From the NCBI GenBank assembly GCA_017529865.1, contig JAFXNA010000048.1:29297-93296 (forward strand): a stretch of 64,000 bases of DNA. Reading direction: 5' to 3'. Each line of letters starts with the position of its first letter. Position 1 is the stretch's first letter. The DNA comes from Bacteroidaceae bacterium. GTDB taxonomy: Bacteria; Bacteroidota; Bacteroidia; Bacteroidales; Bacteroidaceae. Below, piece after piece: positions 40,672 to 49,868 of this stretch. The translations under genes and the position numbers were made by a program. The notes beneath the pieces were generated by a model, which made no database searches, was not told the DNA's origin, and saw only the letters and a list, made by a program, of their open reading frames with translations.

Positions 40672-42648
40672 TTAATAATCTAACGGTAAAGACATCACAA
40701 AGCGTGCTCCTCCTCTGTATGAGGTGTCGAGTGTGAGGTCGCCTCCAAGTTTGCGTGCCATGCTGCGAGCGACGGTCAGTCCGATACCGGTTCCATCGTA
40801 GTAGTCGTCCAGTTGTACGAACTCATCGAAGATATGTTCTGCCTCGGATGGAGGGATTCCGATACCTGTATCTTTGACCGTAAAGAATACTTGGTTTTCA
40901 TCTGCCCTGACGGACAACGAGGCATGTTTCAGATTCCCTACGATAGTTTCTCCCTGAGTCTGTATCTCTGCTTCTGCAGGAGCGGTAAACTTGCGTGCAT
41001 TATCGAGAATGAGCGAGAGAACACGGGCGGCTGCCTTGTGATTGGTGGTGAGTACGATGCTTCCATCTTTTTCGGATATGTGCTGCTCGAACACAAGGTG
41101 TTTGGCTGTGCTGATGCCACAACTCTCGACGGCTTCGGCTGCAATCTGTTTCACCTCTACTGAGTCGGTGCGCTCGATGACGGTATGGCTGTTGGCATCT
41201 GAGAGTTCTATCATCTTGTTCACCAGTCCTGTGATACGATTTGTGTTCTCCATGATGCCTTTGTTGATTTCTTCTTTCTCTTCGTTTTTCAGATTTACAT
41301 CGGGCATCGTAATGATCTGTGTGAATCCTGATAGGATGTTGAGCGGCGTATTGATTTCGTGCGAGATTTGCCGGATGAAGTTACTCTTCATGCGCGAAGA
41401 CTCTTCTGCTTTTGCATTGGCTACCTCCAGTTGTGCGTAGGCCTCGACCAGTTTCTTGTGTTCTTTTTCCAACTTGACCGCTGCCCGATGACGATATATG
41501 ACGAAGAAAACGAGAGCAACAAATGCCAGTGCTGTGAGTAGGTACACAAGCATCATTTGGCTTCTTTCGGCTTTCAACTGGTCGCGTTCGGCTTGCATCT
41601 TCAGTTCGTCCACCTCAAAACGCTTGTTCAGCGTATTCAGCTGTTCGCGGTTTTCTGCAACCAAGATTGAATCGTTCATCTCTTGATGTCGCTGCAGGCT
41701 GACTAAGGCCTCCTGATAGTTGCCCAGCGCTTCGAGTGCCTTGCTGCGATAACGAAGTGCCAAGATGTAGTTGCTCATTTCAAAACCTTCGCTGATTTCG
41801 ATGATCTGATCTGATTGTCGCAGCGCTTCTTCGTAGTCACCACGAGCCATTGCGAATTGATAGCGGCAGGTTGCCAACTGACATAAGCACGATGGGTAAT
41901 TGCCGTCAATCTTCTCATAATACGTAGCGGAGTCGAGCACCTCTTCAAGCCCATCGTATTGTTTCATCTCAATCATATAGTTTGCCAATATATGCATATA
42001 CTTGTAATGCCAGTTTGCATATACGTCGGCATTTGCATCAGTAGTATCGACTGGGAATGCATCTACTGCTACCTTCCATTCAGTCAGCACAGAGTCTAAT
42101 GTTGCGAAATTCTTTGTCTCACAGAGGGCATTTCCGTAATAGTTGAAGAGCGCAAACTTGCTGCCAGGATAGGAGACCCTTTCGCATTGTGCTAAGGCGC
42201 GCTTAAAACATTGAACGGCCTCTTCCATGTTCTTTTGGTAACTATAGGCAATTCCCAACACTTGGTATGCATACATCTGACCTTCCGCATGGTCTTTGCT
42301 GAGGGCATATTCCTGCATGCTCTTGGCTTCGTTTACCGCTTCCGTAAACAGACCTCTCCATACCATGTCCATCGTACAATTCGCCCAAATCTTGTAATAA
42401 TAGCGCCATTTCTCATGCTTCTGACAGAATTCCATTGCCTGAGGAGCGAATAGCTCCATCGAATCCGTCATATTGTTCCCATAGTAGTAGTCCATTTTCT
42501 GAACCATGTGGTATGCTGAGTCTTCCCACTTAATGGAGTCACGAATAGCCCTTTCAGTTCTGGCAGTTCCATTCTGCTGACACGAAACCAAAAAGGTGGT
42601 GAAGAAAACCGTCAGAAGTCCTATGATGATGAAACGTCTACGAATCAT
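40672..42648 (-). CDS. TPR lipoprotein sensor histidine kinase
   Basis: 658 residues from the ATG at 42648. The signal ends in lipobox L-V-S-C. The periplasmic part consists of tetratricopeptide repeats (A-Y-Q-V-L-G-I-A-Y-S-Y-Q-K-N-M-E-E-A). A membrane helix (M-L-V-Y-L-L-T-A-L-A-F-V-A-L-V-F-F-V-I-Y) is followed by a coiled linker and a canonical core: I-S-H-E-I-N-T-P-L, D-N-A-R-K-F-T, D-T-G-I-G-I-P and G-T-G-I-G-L-T-V-A-R. This class is common in Bacteroidetes. No partner regulator is adjacent. The open frame extends upstream to 42705 but without a better start. Confidence 0.87.
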   Translation of the reverse strand: MIRRRFIIIGLLTVFFTTFLVSCQQNGTARTERAIRDSIKWEDSAYHMVQKMDYYYGNNMTDSMELFAPQAMEFCQKHEKWRYYYKIWANCTMDMVWRGLFTEAVNEAKSMQEYALSKDHAEGQMYAYQVLGIAYSYQKNMEEAVQCFKRALAQCERVSYPGSKFALFNYYGNALCETKNFATLDSVLTEWKVAVDAFPVDTTDANADVYANWHYKYMHILANYMIEMKQYDGLEEVLDSATYYEKIDGNYPSCLCQLATCRYQFAMARGDYEEALRQSDQIIEISEGFEMSNYILALRYRSKALEALGNYQEALVSLQRHQEMNDSILVAENREQLNTLNKRFEVDELKMQAERDQLKAERSQMMLVYLLTALAFVALVFFVIYRHRAAVKLEKEHKKLVEAYAQLEVANAKAEESSRMKSNFIRQISHEINTPLNILSGFTQIITMPDVNLKNEEKEEINKGIMENTNRITGLVNKMIELSDANSHTVIERTDSVEVKQIAAEAVESCGISTAKHLVFEQHISEKDGSIVLTTNHKAAARVLSLILDNARKFTAPAEAEIQTQGETIVGNLKHASLSVRADENQVFFTVKDTGIGIPPSEAEHIFDEFVQLDDYYDGTGIGLTVARSMARKLGGDLTLDTSYRGGARFVMSLPLDY

Positions 42649-42725
42649 AATAAAGAAGCAAAGTTTACTTTTGGAATAAATGTCTATCCTCTGCAATTGC
42701 AACAAAAAATATCCCTTTGGGAGTG

Positions 42726-42733
42726 CAAAGGTA
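42726..42733 (-). promoter_or_regulatory. -7 box for the TPR kinase
   Basis: TACCTTTG on the minus strand, with repeat copy D ending 19 bp upstream. Confidence 0.7.
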
Positions 42734-42752
42734 GTAAATTATTCACAATTCA

Positions 42753-42815
42753 AAAAAAATGCGGTTAAGTAAGTGCAATAAAAGCTTGTTTTTATTGCCG
42801 AACGCTAGCATTTTG
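42753..42815 (-). repeat. 63-bp dispersed repeat, copy D
   Basis: Minus-strand copy with well-kept hairpin arms CAATAAAA / TTTTATTG and the CTTAACCGCATTTTT end facing the -7 box of the TPR kinase. Confidence 0.75.
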
Positions 42816-42828
42816 GGCTTAAAAGCCA

Positions 42829-43001
42829 ATGCATAATGCATAATAATTTGCCATTTAACTATTTACCATTTACTATTTTTCCCATTTTTTTTCGTTTTCA
42901 TTTTCATTTTATTTTGCTACATTGAGCTACGCTCGAAGATAAAATGCACCTCAGAAGTAAAAATAAATGTAAATTTATTTTGTACTTCGCTCGGTTGTTG
43001 C
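42829..43001. other. Intergenic repeats upstream of the 43036 gene
   Basis: Contains ATGCATAATGCATAAT, then a stretch shared with 14475-14555: GAAGATAAAAT, then AATAAAT / ATTTATTT arms and TTCGCTCGG, ending at a promoter box. No gene. Confidence 0.5.
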
Positions 43002-43009
43002 TATCTTTG
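43002..43009 (+). promoter_or_regulatory. -7 box for the 43036 lipoprotein
   Basis: TATCTTTG followed by CAGC, 26 bp before the start codon. Confidence 0.75.
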
Positions 43010-43035
43010 CAGCACATTATTAACATAGAATTATT

Positions 43036-43554
43036 ATGAATCGTAAACCTATCACATTAGCAGCAATGGCCATCGCATCGATGGCTATGATTACCCTGAG
43101 TTCATGCAACGGTAATACTCAAAGCAACAATGGAAACGATGCTGACAGCACCGAAGTAGTAAATGTGAATGTAGAGGCTCCTGCCGTCAGCGACGACGAA
43201 ATAAAGGACTTCATCACCACGATGTATAACGACTACCTATACGGCGAAGAGGACTTCCTCCGTGAGTACTGCACCGACAAGATGATGAAGAAACTTGCCG
43301 ACGAATACGAATACGACGGTGAGGGACTTGCTATATGGCTCTTCCGAACTACCGCACAGGACGGTACCCCTGACAACGATGGCGTGAAGAGCGTCTACCG
43401 AGAGGACGACAACAATGACTGGTGGCGTTATGAGTTCATAGACGAAGGCTATAAGGGCATCAACCGCATCAAGATTCTCATCGTTGATGGTAAAATTCAG
43501 ATAGACGACATCGAGCGTGTTTACGATGAACCATCCGAGTTGATAGGAGGATAA
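43036..43554 (+). CDS. Acidic lipoprotein of unknown function
   Basis: 172 residues. Signal peptide with lipobox L-S-S-C (Cys24), then an Asn/Asp-rich tether. Residues about 50-165 form a compact acidic domain (D-F-I-T-T-M-Y-N-D-Y-L-Y-G-E-E-D-F-L), similar in style to DUF3828-like or NTF2-like exported domains, though I cannot confirm the family. It is convergent with the YjbQ gene, whose end lies three bases away. Confidence 0.7.
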   Translation: MNRKPITLAAMAIASMAMITLSSCNGNTQSNNGNDADSTEVVNVNVEAPAVSDDEIKDFITTMYNDYLYGEEDFLREYCTDKMMKKLADEYEYDGEGLAIWLFRTTAQDGTPDNDGVKSVYREDDNNDWWRYEFIDEGYKGINRIKILIVDGKIQIDDIERVYDEPSELIGG

Positions 43555-43557
43555 GTA

Positions 43558-43992
43558 TTACTCTCCCATAATTGTTACGACCAACTTCCTTGTACCACCA
43601 TATGAGCGGTATTCGCAGAAGTAGATACCTTGCCAAGTACCGAGATTGAGGCGGCCGTTCGTGATGGGGATAGTGAGGCTGACTCCGCTGAGGACGGACT
43701 TGGCGTGTGCGGGCATATCGTCCAAGCCTTCGAGGGTGTGCTGGTAGTCGGGACGGCCTTCGGGAACCAAGCGGTTGAAGATGGTCTCCATATCGGTACG
43801 TACATCGGGGTCGCAGTTCTCGTTGATGGTGAGACCGCAACTGGTGTGCTTCGTGAAGATATTGATAATGCCTGTGCGGGGTAGGGGTGGCAACTGGCGC
43901 ATGATGTCACCTGTGACGAGGTGGAATCCGCGCGACATGGCTTTCAGCGTGATTTCTGTCTGTTGTATCATTGTCTCAACGGTAATTTTCAA
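43558..43992 (-). CDS. yjbQ: YjbQ/UPF0047 family protein
   Basis: 144 residues, matching the UPF0047 fold throughout: F-T-K-H-T-S-C-G-L-T-I-N-E-N and the C-terminal G-T-W-Q-G-I-Y-F-C-E-Y. Relatives are annotated as secondary thiamine-phosphate synthases because E. coli YjbQ shows that weak activity; the true role is unsettled. The start may be the Met at 43992 or the internal Met at 43971 (M-I-Q-Q-T-E). It lies 12 bp after the ATG-proximal frame of 44000-44605 on the same strand, so the two could be co-transcribed. Confidence 0.87.
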   Translation of the reverse strand: MKITVETMIQQTEITLKAMSRGFHLVTGDIMRQLPPLPRTGIINIFTKHTSCGLTINENCDPDVRTDMETIFNRLVPEGRPDYQHTLEGLDDMPAHAKSVLSGVSLTIPITNGRLNLGTWQGIYFCEYRSYGGTRKLVVTIMGE

Positions 43993-43999
43993 TTATCAA

Positions 44000-44605
44000 C
44001 TATAGTAGGCTGGTGCAGTCGTCGATGGAATCGAAGAGCTGTTTGTATCGCTTCGATGCATCGAGGCAACGGTCGAATTCCTCTGAATATTGTTTCGGCA
44101 CGGTCGTGCCTGTGTACACATCCTTGAAGGTTTTTCCATCGTCGGCACTCGACTTGATGATGACGTTCATCACCTTACCTTTGTTAAAGTATAATCGGAA
44201 ATCGTAGATGAGACCGTTATCGAAGTCAAAGTCGGGCGTGCGTGCATAGATAAAGATGAGGTTGCCTTTGTCGTCGTATAAATACTCCTCGTAGAACTCA
44301 CGCGCTGCGAAGTTGTATTTCGTCTGGGCATAGCATATGTGGTGATTGGGGTAAATCTCATCTTCATCGTCCTCGTCGTCGCCCCAATAGAGGAGCATGT
44401 CCTCGAAGTGCGGCCCTGTGCCAGGCAGGTTCTGCTTCACATGCAGTTGGCAATACTCGGCAGGAACGCCGTCCTCCTTCATCATCTCTGCCAGATAGCT
44501 CTTGATGCCGTTATACCTTTCCCTGATACTCTCTACGGTAGTCTGTGCATGAATGCTCATCATCATGCAACAAAGTAAACCAATTGTTAGACAAATCTTT
44601 TTCAT
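44000..44605 (-). CDS. Secreted protein of unknown function
   Basis: 201 residues from the ATG at 44605. A signal peptide ends S-I-H-A-Q. The mature part is acidic with a D-D-E-D-D-E-D-E patch and alternating aromatic strands (I-C-Y-A-Q-T-K-Y-N-F, L-I-F-I-Y-A-R-T). No recognised domain. The YjbQ gene follows eight bases downstream. Confidence 0.7.
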   Translation of the reverse strand: MKKICLTIGLLCCMMMSIHAQTTVESIRERYNGIKSYLAEMMKEDGVPAEYCQLHVKQNLPGTGPHFEDMLLYWGDDEDDEDEIYPNHHICYAQTKYNFAAREFYEEYLYDDKGNLIFIYARTPDFDFDNGLIYDFRLYFNKGKVMNVIIKSSADDGKTFKDVYTGTTVPKQYSEEFDRCLDASKRYKQLFDSIDDCTSLL

Positions 44606-44626
44606 AATGTTTGTATTTTTTCGATG

Positions 44627-44634
44627 CAAAGTTA
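44627..44634 (-). promoter_or_regulatory. -7 box for the 44000-44605 gene
   Basis: TAACTTTG on the minus strand, 21 bp before the start codon. Confidence 0.7.
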
Positions 44635-44701
44635 GTGATTAATTCATAATTAAATAGTATTTTTTCGGGAGAAACAGCATGAAAACACTCGTTTAGCAAA
44701 A

Positions 44702-44737
44702 TAATTATGCATTATGCATTGTGAATTATGAATTATT
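44702..44737. repeat. AT-rich ATTATGCATTATGAATT-type repeat
   Basis: Upstream of the tRNA promoter box. Same family as 24582 and 31669. Confidence 0.6.
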
Positions 44738-44740
44738 TAT

Positions 44741-44748
44741 TACCTTTG
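44741..44748 (+). promoter_or_regulatory. -7 box upstream of tRNA-Pro
   Basis: TACCTTTG followed by CAG. It lies about 90 bp before the mature tRNA, so the precursor would have a long 5' leader. Confidence 0.55.
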
Positions 44749-44840
44749 CAGTCGATTTCGGCAAAAGTGCGATTAAGCCGAACATAGTTCCAAGCTTGCT
44801 TGGGCATTATTGAGGCGAAGCACTTTGCGTGAAGCGAAAT

Positions 44841-44914
44841 CGGGATGTAGCGCAGTTGGTTAGCGTACACGTCTGGGGGGCGTGTGGTCGTCAGTTCGAG
44901 TCTGATCATCCCGA
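44841..44914 (+). tRNA. tRNA-Pro (anticodon GGG)
   Basis: Acceptor CGGGATG pairs with CATCCCG, and the discriminator base is A. The anticodon stem CACGT / GCGTG encloses CTGGGGG with anticodon GGG, which reads CCC and CCU codons. The T-loop TTCGAGT and its stem GTCAG / CTGAT are normal. CCA is not encoded. The opening CGGGATGTAGCGCAG is typical of bacterial tRNA-Pro. Confidence 0.95.
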
Positions 44915-44930
44915 CTTTAGGAAACAACAA

Positions 44931-44965
44931 ACGGGGTTCACATTACGTGACCCCGTCTGTTTTTT
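44931..44965 (+). terminator. Terminator after tRNA-Pro
   Basis: ACGGGGTTCAC pairs with GTGACCCCGT (one bulge) and is followed by a T run. It may also help end transcription from the convergent gene at 44982. Confidence 0.85.
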
Positions 44966-44981
44966 ATATCATCCTGATGGA

Positions 44982-46895
44982 TTACTTAACCAATACCTTT
45001 TTGCCACCAATGATGTTGATACCCTTCGTTGGAGCAACGAGCTTCTGACCTGCGATGTTGAATATTTCACTCTTCTCTGCAACAGCCTTAGCGGTGTTGA
45101 TAGAAGTTGGAAGTCCTTCGTAAGTAGTTGTCTCGTCGTTCTTGTCAGCGAGGGTAACAGTAATCTTGTTCATCTGAGAGTTACCAGCGATGTCGATGAC
45201 GATGTTTGTTGAATTGCCTTCCCAAACATAGCCTGCTTCACCATTGATTGCATTGTTGTTGTTCCATCTGCCGTTGTCAACTTCAACCTTTGTAATAGCC
45301 TTGCCTTCTGGTGCATCCATGACGATATGGCCGCTATACATGCGGAGCTGAGGACCCTTGGCTGTGCTCCAATAACGGTTTGGCGTTGTTGCACCTTCTG
45401 CAGCTGCAGAAATAGTCATTGTAACACCACCTTTTGTCAATGAAACCGAAGATGTGATGTCACCAGCTGTACTTCCATCGTTGTCAGAAGTTGCAACGTC
45501 CATTGCATTGAAGTCGAAGATTGGGGCATCTTCAGTGAGAAGGATGTACCATACTGTTCCCTTGTTGCTGTTGTCCCAAGGTAAGCAGATACAGTTCAGA
45601 TTCTTCTTGTCAAACTGTGTCAAGTCAACCTCAATCAGACCATTCTCGTCAGCCTGAACATCCATGAATACATACTTGCCTGCATCAGCCTCTGCATAGT
45701 CACCAGCATTCTGCTGAGCAGCAACCTCATGGTTCATGTAGAGCACAAGCTTCATGTTTGGAGATGTCACGATTGTCAGTTTGCTGTATGCAGAGAGGTC
45801 TGCAATGACAGTCTGACTTCTCTGACCTACAACAACCTCACCGTTACCAAGTACAATTGGATGAGAATCAGTGCCTAAACCAATTCTTGGCTGGAGTTCT
45901 GGGAATGCTGCTGCGAAGTCAATAAAGTCACCTTCTGGTCTGCCTGGGTCTTCTTCGTACTGAATATCTGGAATTTCTACTGACTCGTTCTCTGGATATG
46001 TTTCAAGATATACGCTATTAATGATTGCCTCTCCTGGGGCAGTTCCGTTGTCTCCAGACAAGCAAATCTCATCACACTGTAGCATGTACTCGTTGTAGTC
46101 ATTTGGTGCAACCTTCTCCAGTTCGTCCTTGATGATGAACTCGTTTACACCATCCTTTGCGTAAAGTGTGAGATTAGAACCTCCCTTGTAGAACAAGATG
46201 CGGAACTGAGTGCCAGTCACCATCTTACAGTCTACAACCAGCTTCTTGTATTTAGAGATGTCGCCGTTAGGCAGACCGATGTTTCTCAACTGGTTGTAAT
46301 AAGTTGTAGACCATGTGAAAGTACCCTTAGTGTCACCTGATGCATCCGCTGTCCATGTTGTGTTCGTGTTGGTTGGACTTTCGAAGGTAGCGTAAGTTTT
46401 CACGCCCTCATCGTCGTAAGTCTCAAGATAAACATCATTGATGATAGCCTCTCCAGGAGCAGTACCGTTGTCTCCAGACAGGCAAATCTCATCACACTGA
46501 AGCATGTACTCGTTGTAGTCATTTGGTGCAACCTTCTCCAGTTCGTCCTTGATGATAAATTCGTTTACACCATCCTGAGCATAAAGAGTGAGGTTAGAAC
46601 CACCCTTGTAGAACAAGATGCGGAACTGAGTGCCAGTCACCATCTTACAGTCTACAACCAACTTTTTGTACTTTGTGATGTCGCCGTTAGGCAGACCGAT
46701 GTTTCTCAACTGGTTGTAATAAGTGGTAGACCATGTGAAAGTACCCTTAGTGTTACCGGATGCATCCGCTGTCCATGTTGTATTTGTGTTAGTTGGACTT
46801 TCGAAAGTGGCATGCACTTTTTCTGTTTTTGCACTCGCACAAATAGCAACCAACATCATAGCGATTGCTGCGAAAAGCTTAGTAAAATGTTTCAT
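44982..46895 (-). CDS. Secreted protein with two near-identical 140-residue domains and a sorting tail
   Basis: 637 residues from the ATG at 46895. A signal peptide ends A-S-A. Two tandem beta domains each start A-T-F-E-S-P-T-N-T-N-T-T-W-T-A-D-A-S-G and contain F-R-I-L-F-Y-K-G-G-S-N-L and E-Y-M-L-Q-C-D-E-I-C-L-S-G. They are nearly identical in protein and DNA (420-bp spacing) and look like carbohydrate-binding jelly rolls. A third beta region and a fourth domain follow, then the tail I-F-N-I-A-G-Q-K-L with K-G-I-N-I-I-G-G-K-K-V-L-V-K, resembling type IX sorting signals. No catalytic motif seen. Probably a surface glycan-binding protein. Confidence 0.75.
   Translation of the reverse strand: MKHFTKLFAAIAMMLVAICASAKTEKVHATFESPTNTNTTWTADASGNTKGTFTWSTTYYNQLRNIGLPNGDITKYKKLVVDCKMVTGTQFRILFYKGGSNLTLYAQDGVNEFIIKDELEKVAPNDYNEYMLQCDEICLSGDNGTAPGEAIINDVYLETYDDEGVKTYATFESPTNTNTTWTADASGDTKGTFTWSTTYYNQLRNIGLPNGDISKYKKLVVDCKMVTGTQFRILFYKGGSNLTLYAKDGVNEFIIKDELEKVAPNDYNEYMLQCDEICLSGDNGTAPGEAIINSVYLETYPENESVEIPDIQYEEDPGRPEGDFIDFAAAFPELQPRIGLGTDSHPIVLGNGEVVVGQRSQTVIADLSAYSKLTIVTSPNMKLVLYMNHEVAAQQNAGDYAEADAGKYVFMDVQADENGLIEVDLTQFDKKNLNCICLPWDNSNKGTVWYILLTEDAPIFDFNAMDVATSDNDGSTAGDITSSVSLTKGGVTMTISAAAEGATTPNRYWSTAKGPQLRMYSGHIVMDAPEGKAITKVEVDNGRWNNNNAINGEAGYVWEGNSTNIVIDIAGNSQMNKITVTLADKNDETTTYEGLPTSINTAKAVAEKSEIFNIAGQKLVAPTKGINIIGGKKVLVK
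45996..46812 (-). repeat. Tandem 420-bp direct repeat within coding sequence
   Basis: Two copies about 400 bp long at 45996-46392 and 46416-46812, offset by 420 bp. Long blocks are identical, such as GCAGACCGATGTTTCTCAAC at 46271 and 46691. They encode the duplicated domain. Confidence 0.88.
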
Positions 46896-46955
46896 TTGTT
46901 TTTTGTTTAAAAGTTTGTAAATAAGTTGATTTATACTAATTGGTATTATCCGTTG

Positions 46956-46963
46956 CAAATTTA
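46956..46963 (-). promoter_or_regulatory. -7 box for the duplicated-domain protein
   Basis: TAAATTTG on the minus strand, 60 bp before the start codon. Confidence 0.6.
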
Positions 46964-47068
46964 AGGTTTTTTCTTGAATGAATCGCAAAACTTAGCGTAA
47001 ATAATAGAATAATGTGTGTTTTTTTGTTAGTTTAACAAAAGAATTGCGAGTTTTTGGCGGTTTTTTAC

Positions 47069-47076
47069 TAATTTTG
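47069..47076 (+). promoter_or_regulatory. -7 box for the GH95 gene
   Basis: TAATTTTG followed by CAATCGC. It excludes the earlier in-frame Met at 47014 and supports the start at 47119. Confidence 0.7.
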
Positions 47077-47118
47077 CAATCGCAAAGTATAATAACAATT
47101 CAAATCAAAGTTACAATC

Positions 47119-49476
47119 ATGAAACACTTGTGGACATCACTACTTTTGTTTGCTGTCGTTCTGACGGTGAAGGCAGCTCCTGTATCGGATAATGATCAGC
47201 GTTTATGGTATGACAAACCTGCTAATTTCTGGCTGGAAGCAGTACCATTAGGAAATTCGCGCATGGGCGCAATGGTGTATGGAGGCACGCAAACGGCGGA
47301 AATCCAACTGAACGAGGAAACTTTCTGGAGTGGCGGACCGCACGACAACAACAGCAAGACTTCACTTCAGTATCTCACAGAGGTACGTAGCCTGATTTTC
47401 GACGGTAAGGAGCGCGAGGCAGAGAACATTATCAACCAGCAGTTTATCCCAGGTCCTCATGGTATGCGATTCCTTACGCTAGGGTCGGTGAAGATGGACT
47501 TCGGACATGATCAAGTGAAGGATTTCTGTCGTGAACTGGATTTGCAGACAGCAACAGCTACCACCTCTTATATATATAATGGCGTGAAATATACTCGTCG
47601 TGTCATCGCTTCGATGGCTGATGGTGTCGTAGTAGTCAATATCAAGGCCAGCAAGAAGGGGATGAGTTTCAAACTCTATCACGACTGTCGTATGCCGAAC
47701 AGCAAAGTAGAGGCCGAGGGACAGCGTCTTGTGGCTACAATTCCTGGTGTAGATCATGAAGGCATCAAGGCAGCTTTGACAGCTCGTTGCCGTACCGATG
47801 TGAAGACAGATGGTAAGGTACGTGTTGATGGTAACAATCTTATGATTGAGGGAGCTTCCGAGGCTACTTTATACATTTGTGCTGCGACCAATTTTGTCAA
47901 CTATCATGATGTGAGCGGTAATGCTGACGCAAAGAACGAAGAACTCCTGACGCAAGCTGAAACCATGAATTTTGCGCAATTGCTGAAGCGTCATGTGGCA
48001 AAATATCAGGAACAATATAAGCGTGTGAACCTCAGACTCACAAGCGACCCTGAGATAGCCAAGTTGCCAACTCCTCAGCGACTCGATAAATTTTACGGAA
48101 GCAAGGATATGGGAATGGTGGCTCTGCTGTTCAATTTCGGTCGTTATCTCTTGATTTCTTCTTCGCAAGAAGGTGGTCAGGCTGCGAATCTGCAGGGTGT
48201 ATGGAACGACAAGTTCAACGCTCCTTGGGACAGTAAGTACACCATCAATATCAATGCCGAGATGAACTACTGGCCTGCAGAAATCTGTAATATTCCAGAG
48301 ACCAATGGACCTCTTTTCAGTATGATAAAAGACCTGAGCGAGACTGGTAAGGTGACCGCTCGTCAGATGTATGGTTGTCGTGGATGGATGGCACATCATA
48401 ATACGGATATCTGGCGCGTTGCAGGTCCTGTCGACGGTGCTGCATGGGGAATGTTCCCTAACGGTGGTGCTTGGTTAGCTACTCATCTGTGGGAGCACTA
48501 TCTCTATACCCTTGATCAGGACTTCCTGAAGGAATACTACCCAATTTTGCGTGATGCAGCGATCTTCTATCTTGACTATATGGTTGAGCGTGACGGAGAA
48601 CTGCTCGTAGTTCCTTCTGTCAGCCCAGAACATGGCGGACGAGGTAAGTCAAGTAACGTAACTGCAGGTTGTACGATGGACAATCAGATTGCTTTCGATG
48701 CTCTCAATCAGGCATTGCAGGCTGCAAAAGTATTGGGCGAAGATGCCGACTTGCAGAAAAAACTGGAGCGTGCCATCGCAATGTTGCCAAAAATGAAAGT
48801 GGGGCAGTATGGTCAGTTGCAGGAATGGCGTGATGACCTCGATGACCCACGCGACCAGCATCGTCACATCTCACACCTTTATGGTCTTTATCCTTCAGCT
48901 CAGATTTCTCCATTTACTACTCCTGACCTCTTCAAGGCTGCAGGCAAGACGCTCGAACAGCGTGGTGATCAAGCCACAGGATGGAGCTTAGGATGGAAGA
49001 TTAACTTCTGGGCTCGTATGCTCGATGGCGATCATGCCTTCACCATTATCTCCAATATGCTGCGTCTGCTGCCAAACGAAGGACAGGAACGTCAGTATCC
49101 GAACGGACGTACGTTCCCTAACCTGTTTGATGCACACCCACCATTCCAGATTGACGGAAACTTTGGTGCTACAGCTGGTGTGGCTGAGATGTTGCTACAA
49201 AGTCATGACGGAGCCGTACACCTCCTTCCTGCCTTGCCGAAAGCATGGGGAGAGGGTAGTGTGAGTGGTCTGAAAGCTCGTGGAGGATATGAGGTAAATA
49301 TCTCATGGAAGGATGGTAAGTTGACTAATGCCGTCATCAAACCAACCTATTCAGGTACGCTACGTCTGCGAACATCGACTCCAATCAAGCAAGGTACTCA
49401 GGTGAAGACCTATCCTGAATATGGAATATATGAATACGAAATTCCTGTCACGGCAGGAAAACAAGTGACACTTTAA
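47119..49476 (+). CDS. GH95 glycoside hydrolase (alpha-L-fucosidase or alpha-L-galactosidase)
   Basis: 785 residues with a signal peptide. The N-terminal segment [13 protein letters not shown] and [11 protein letters not shown] are GH95 hallmarks. The helical barrel contains N-L-Q-G-V-W-N, the [10 protein letters not shown] segment and [13 protein letters not shown]95 members cleave alpha-1,2-L-fucose or L-galactose from xyloglucan and host glycans; the window's GH31 and GH3 make plant xyloglucan plausible. A small ORF follows 13 bp downstream. Confidence 0.87.
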   Translation: MKHLWTSLLLFAVVLTVKAAPVSDNDQRLWYDKPANFWLEAVPLGNSRMGAMVYGGTQTAEIQLNEETFWSGGPHDNNSKTSLQYLTEVRSLIFDGKEREAENIINQQFIPGPHGMRFLTLGSVKMDFGHDQVKDFCRELDLQTATATTSYIYNGVKYTRRVIASMADGVVVVNIKASKKGMSFKLYHDCRMPNSKVEAEGQRLVATIPGVDHEGIKAALTARCRTDVKTDGKVRVDGNNLMIEGASEATLYICAATNFVNYHDVSGNADAKNEELLTQAETMNFAQLLKRHVAKYQEQYKRVNLRLTSDPEIAKLPTPQRLDKFYGSKDMGMVALLFNFGRYLLISSSQEGGQAANLQGVWNDKFNAPWDSKYTININAEMNYWPAEICNIPETNGPLFSMIKDLSETGKVTARQMYGCRGWMAHHNTDIWRVAGPVDGAAWGMFPNGGAWLATHLWEHYLYTLDQDFLKEYYPILRDAAIFYLDYMVERDGELLVVPSVSPEHGGRGKSSNVTAGCTMDNQIAFDALNQALQAAKVLGEDADLQKKLERAIAMLPKMKVGQYGQLQEWRDDLDDPRDQHRHISHLYGLYPSAQISPFTTPDLFKAAGKTLEQRGDQATGWSLGWKINFWARMLDGDHAFTIISNMLRLLPNEGQERQYPNGRTFPNLFDAHPPFQIDGNFGATAGVAEMLLQSHDGAVHLLPALPKAWGEGSVSGLKARGGYEVNISWKDGKLTNAVIKPTYSGTLRLRTSTPIKQGTQVKTYPEYGIYEYEIPVTAGKQVTL

Positions 49477-49489
49477 ACTCTTCAACTAT

Positions 49490-49657
49490 ATGGCAGCACA
49501 TTATTTAACAAGGAAAGGAGATCATGATGATCTTGACGACAAGACCACAGCGAAACCATTTGCAGAAATGGTAAGCCACGGTAATATGTTCTATCCCGAC
49601 CCAGAAGGTAAGACCATCAATCCGTTTGAGTCGGTAACGAAACACAAGACGGAATAA
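49490..49657 (+). CDS. Small 55-residue protein
   Basis: M-A-A-H-Y-L-T-R-K-G-D-H-D-D-L-D-D-K start, no signal peptide, ending S-V-T-K-H-K-T-E. The P-D-P-E-G-K-T-I-N-P-F-E-S segment has a folded look and the codon use is ordinary. It begins 13 bp after GH95 and stops 26 bp before a strong terminator, so it fits as the last gene of that transcript. No known function. Confidence 0.55.
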   Translation: MAAHYLTRKGDHDDLDDKTTAKPFAEMVSHGNMFYPDPEGKTINPFESVTKHKTE

Positions 49658-49683
49658 TCATATTGGTCTTGGCACTATACCAT

Positions 49684-49723
49684 TCAGCCGATTCATTTTC
49701 ATAAGTGAGTCGGCTGATTTTTT
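49684..49723 (+). terminator. Rho-independent terminator of the GH95 transcript
   Basis: CAGCCGATTCA pairs with TGAGTCGGCTG across a ten-base loop, followed by a run of T. Confidence 0.88.
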
Positions 49724-49818
49724 GCACATAAAGGGCATTTGATGCTCCTTTTTGATAAAAATTTATTGTTTTTCGATATTTTTTTGCTTTTTTTCTTTGT
49801 GGAATGTAATAAAGTAAT

Positions 49819-49826
49819 TACCTTTG
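49819..49826 (+). promoter_or_regulatory. -7 box for the DUF2975 gene
   Basis: TACCTTTG followed by CACC, 42 bp before the start codon. Confidence 0.7.
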
Positions 49827-49868
49827 CACCGAAATTATTTATCGTTTAACAATAAATTATTATTAATT

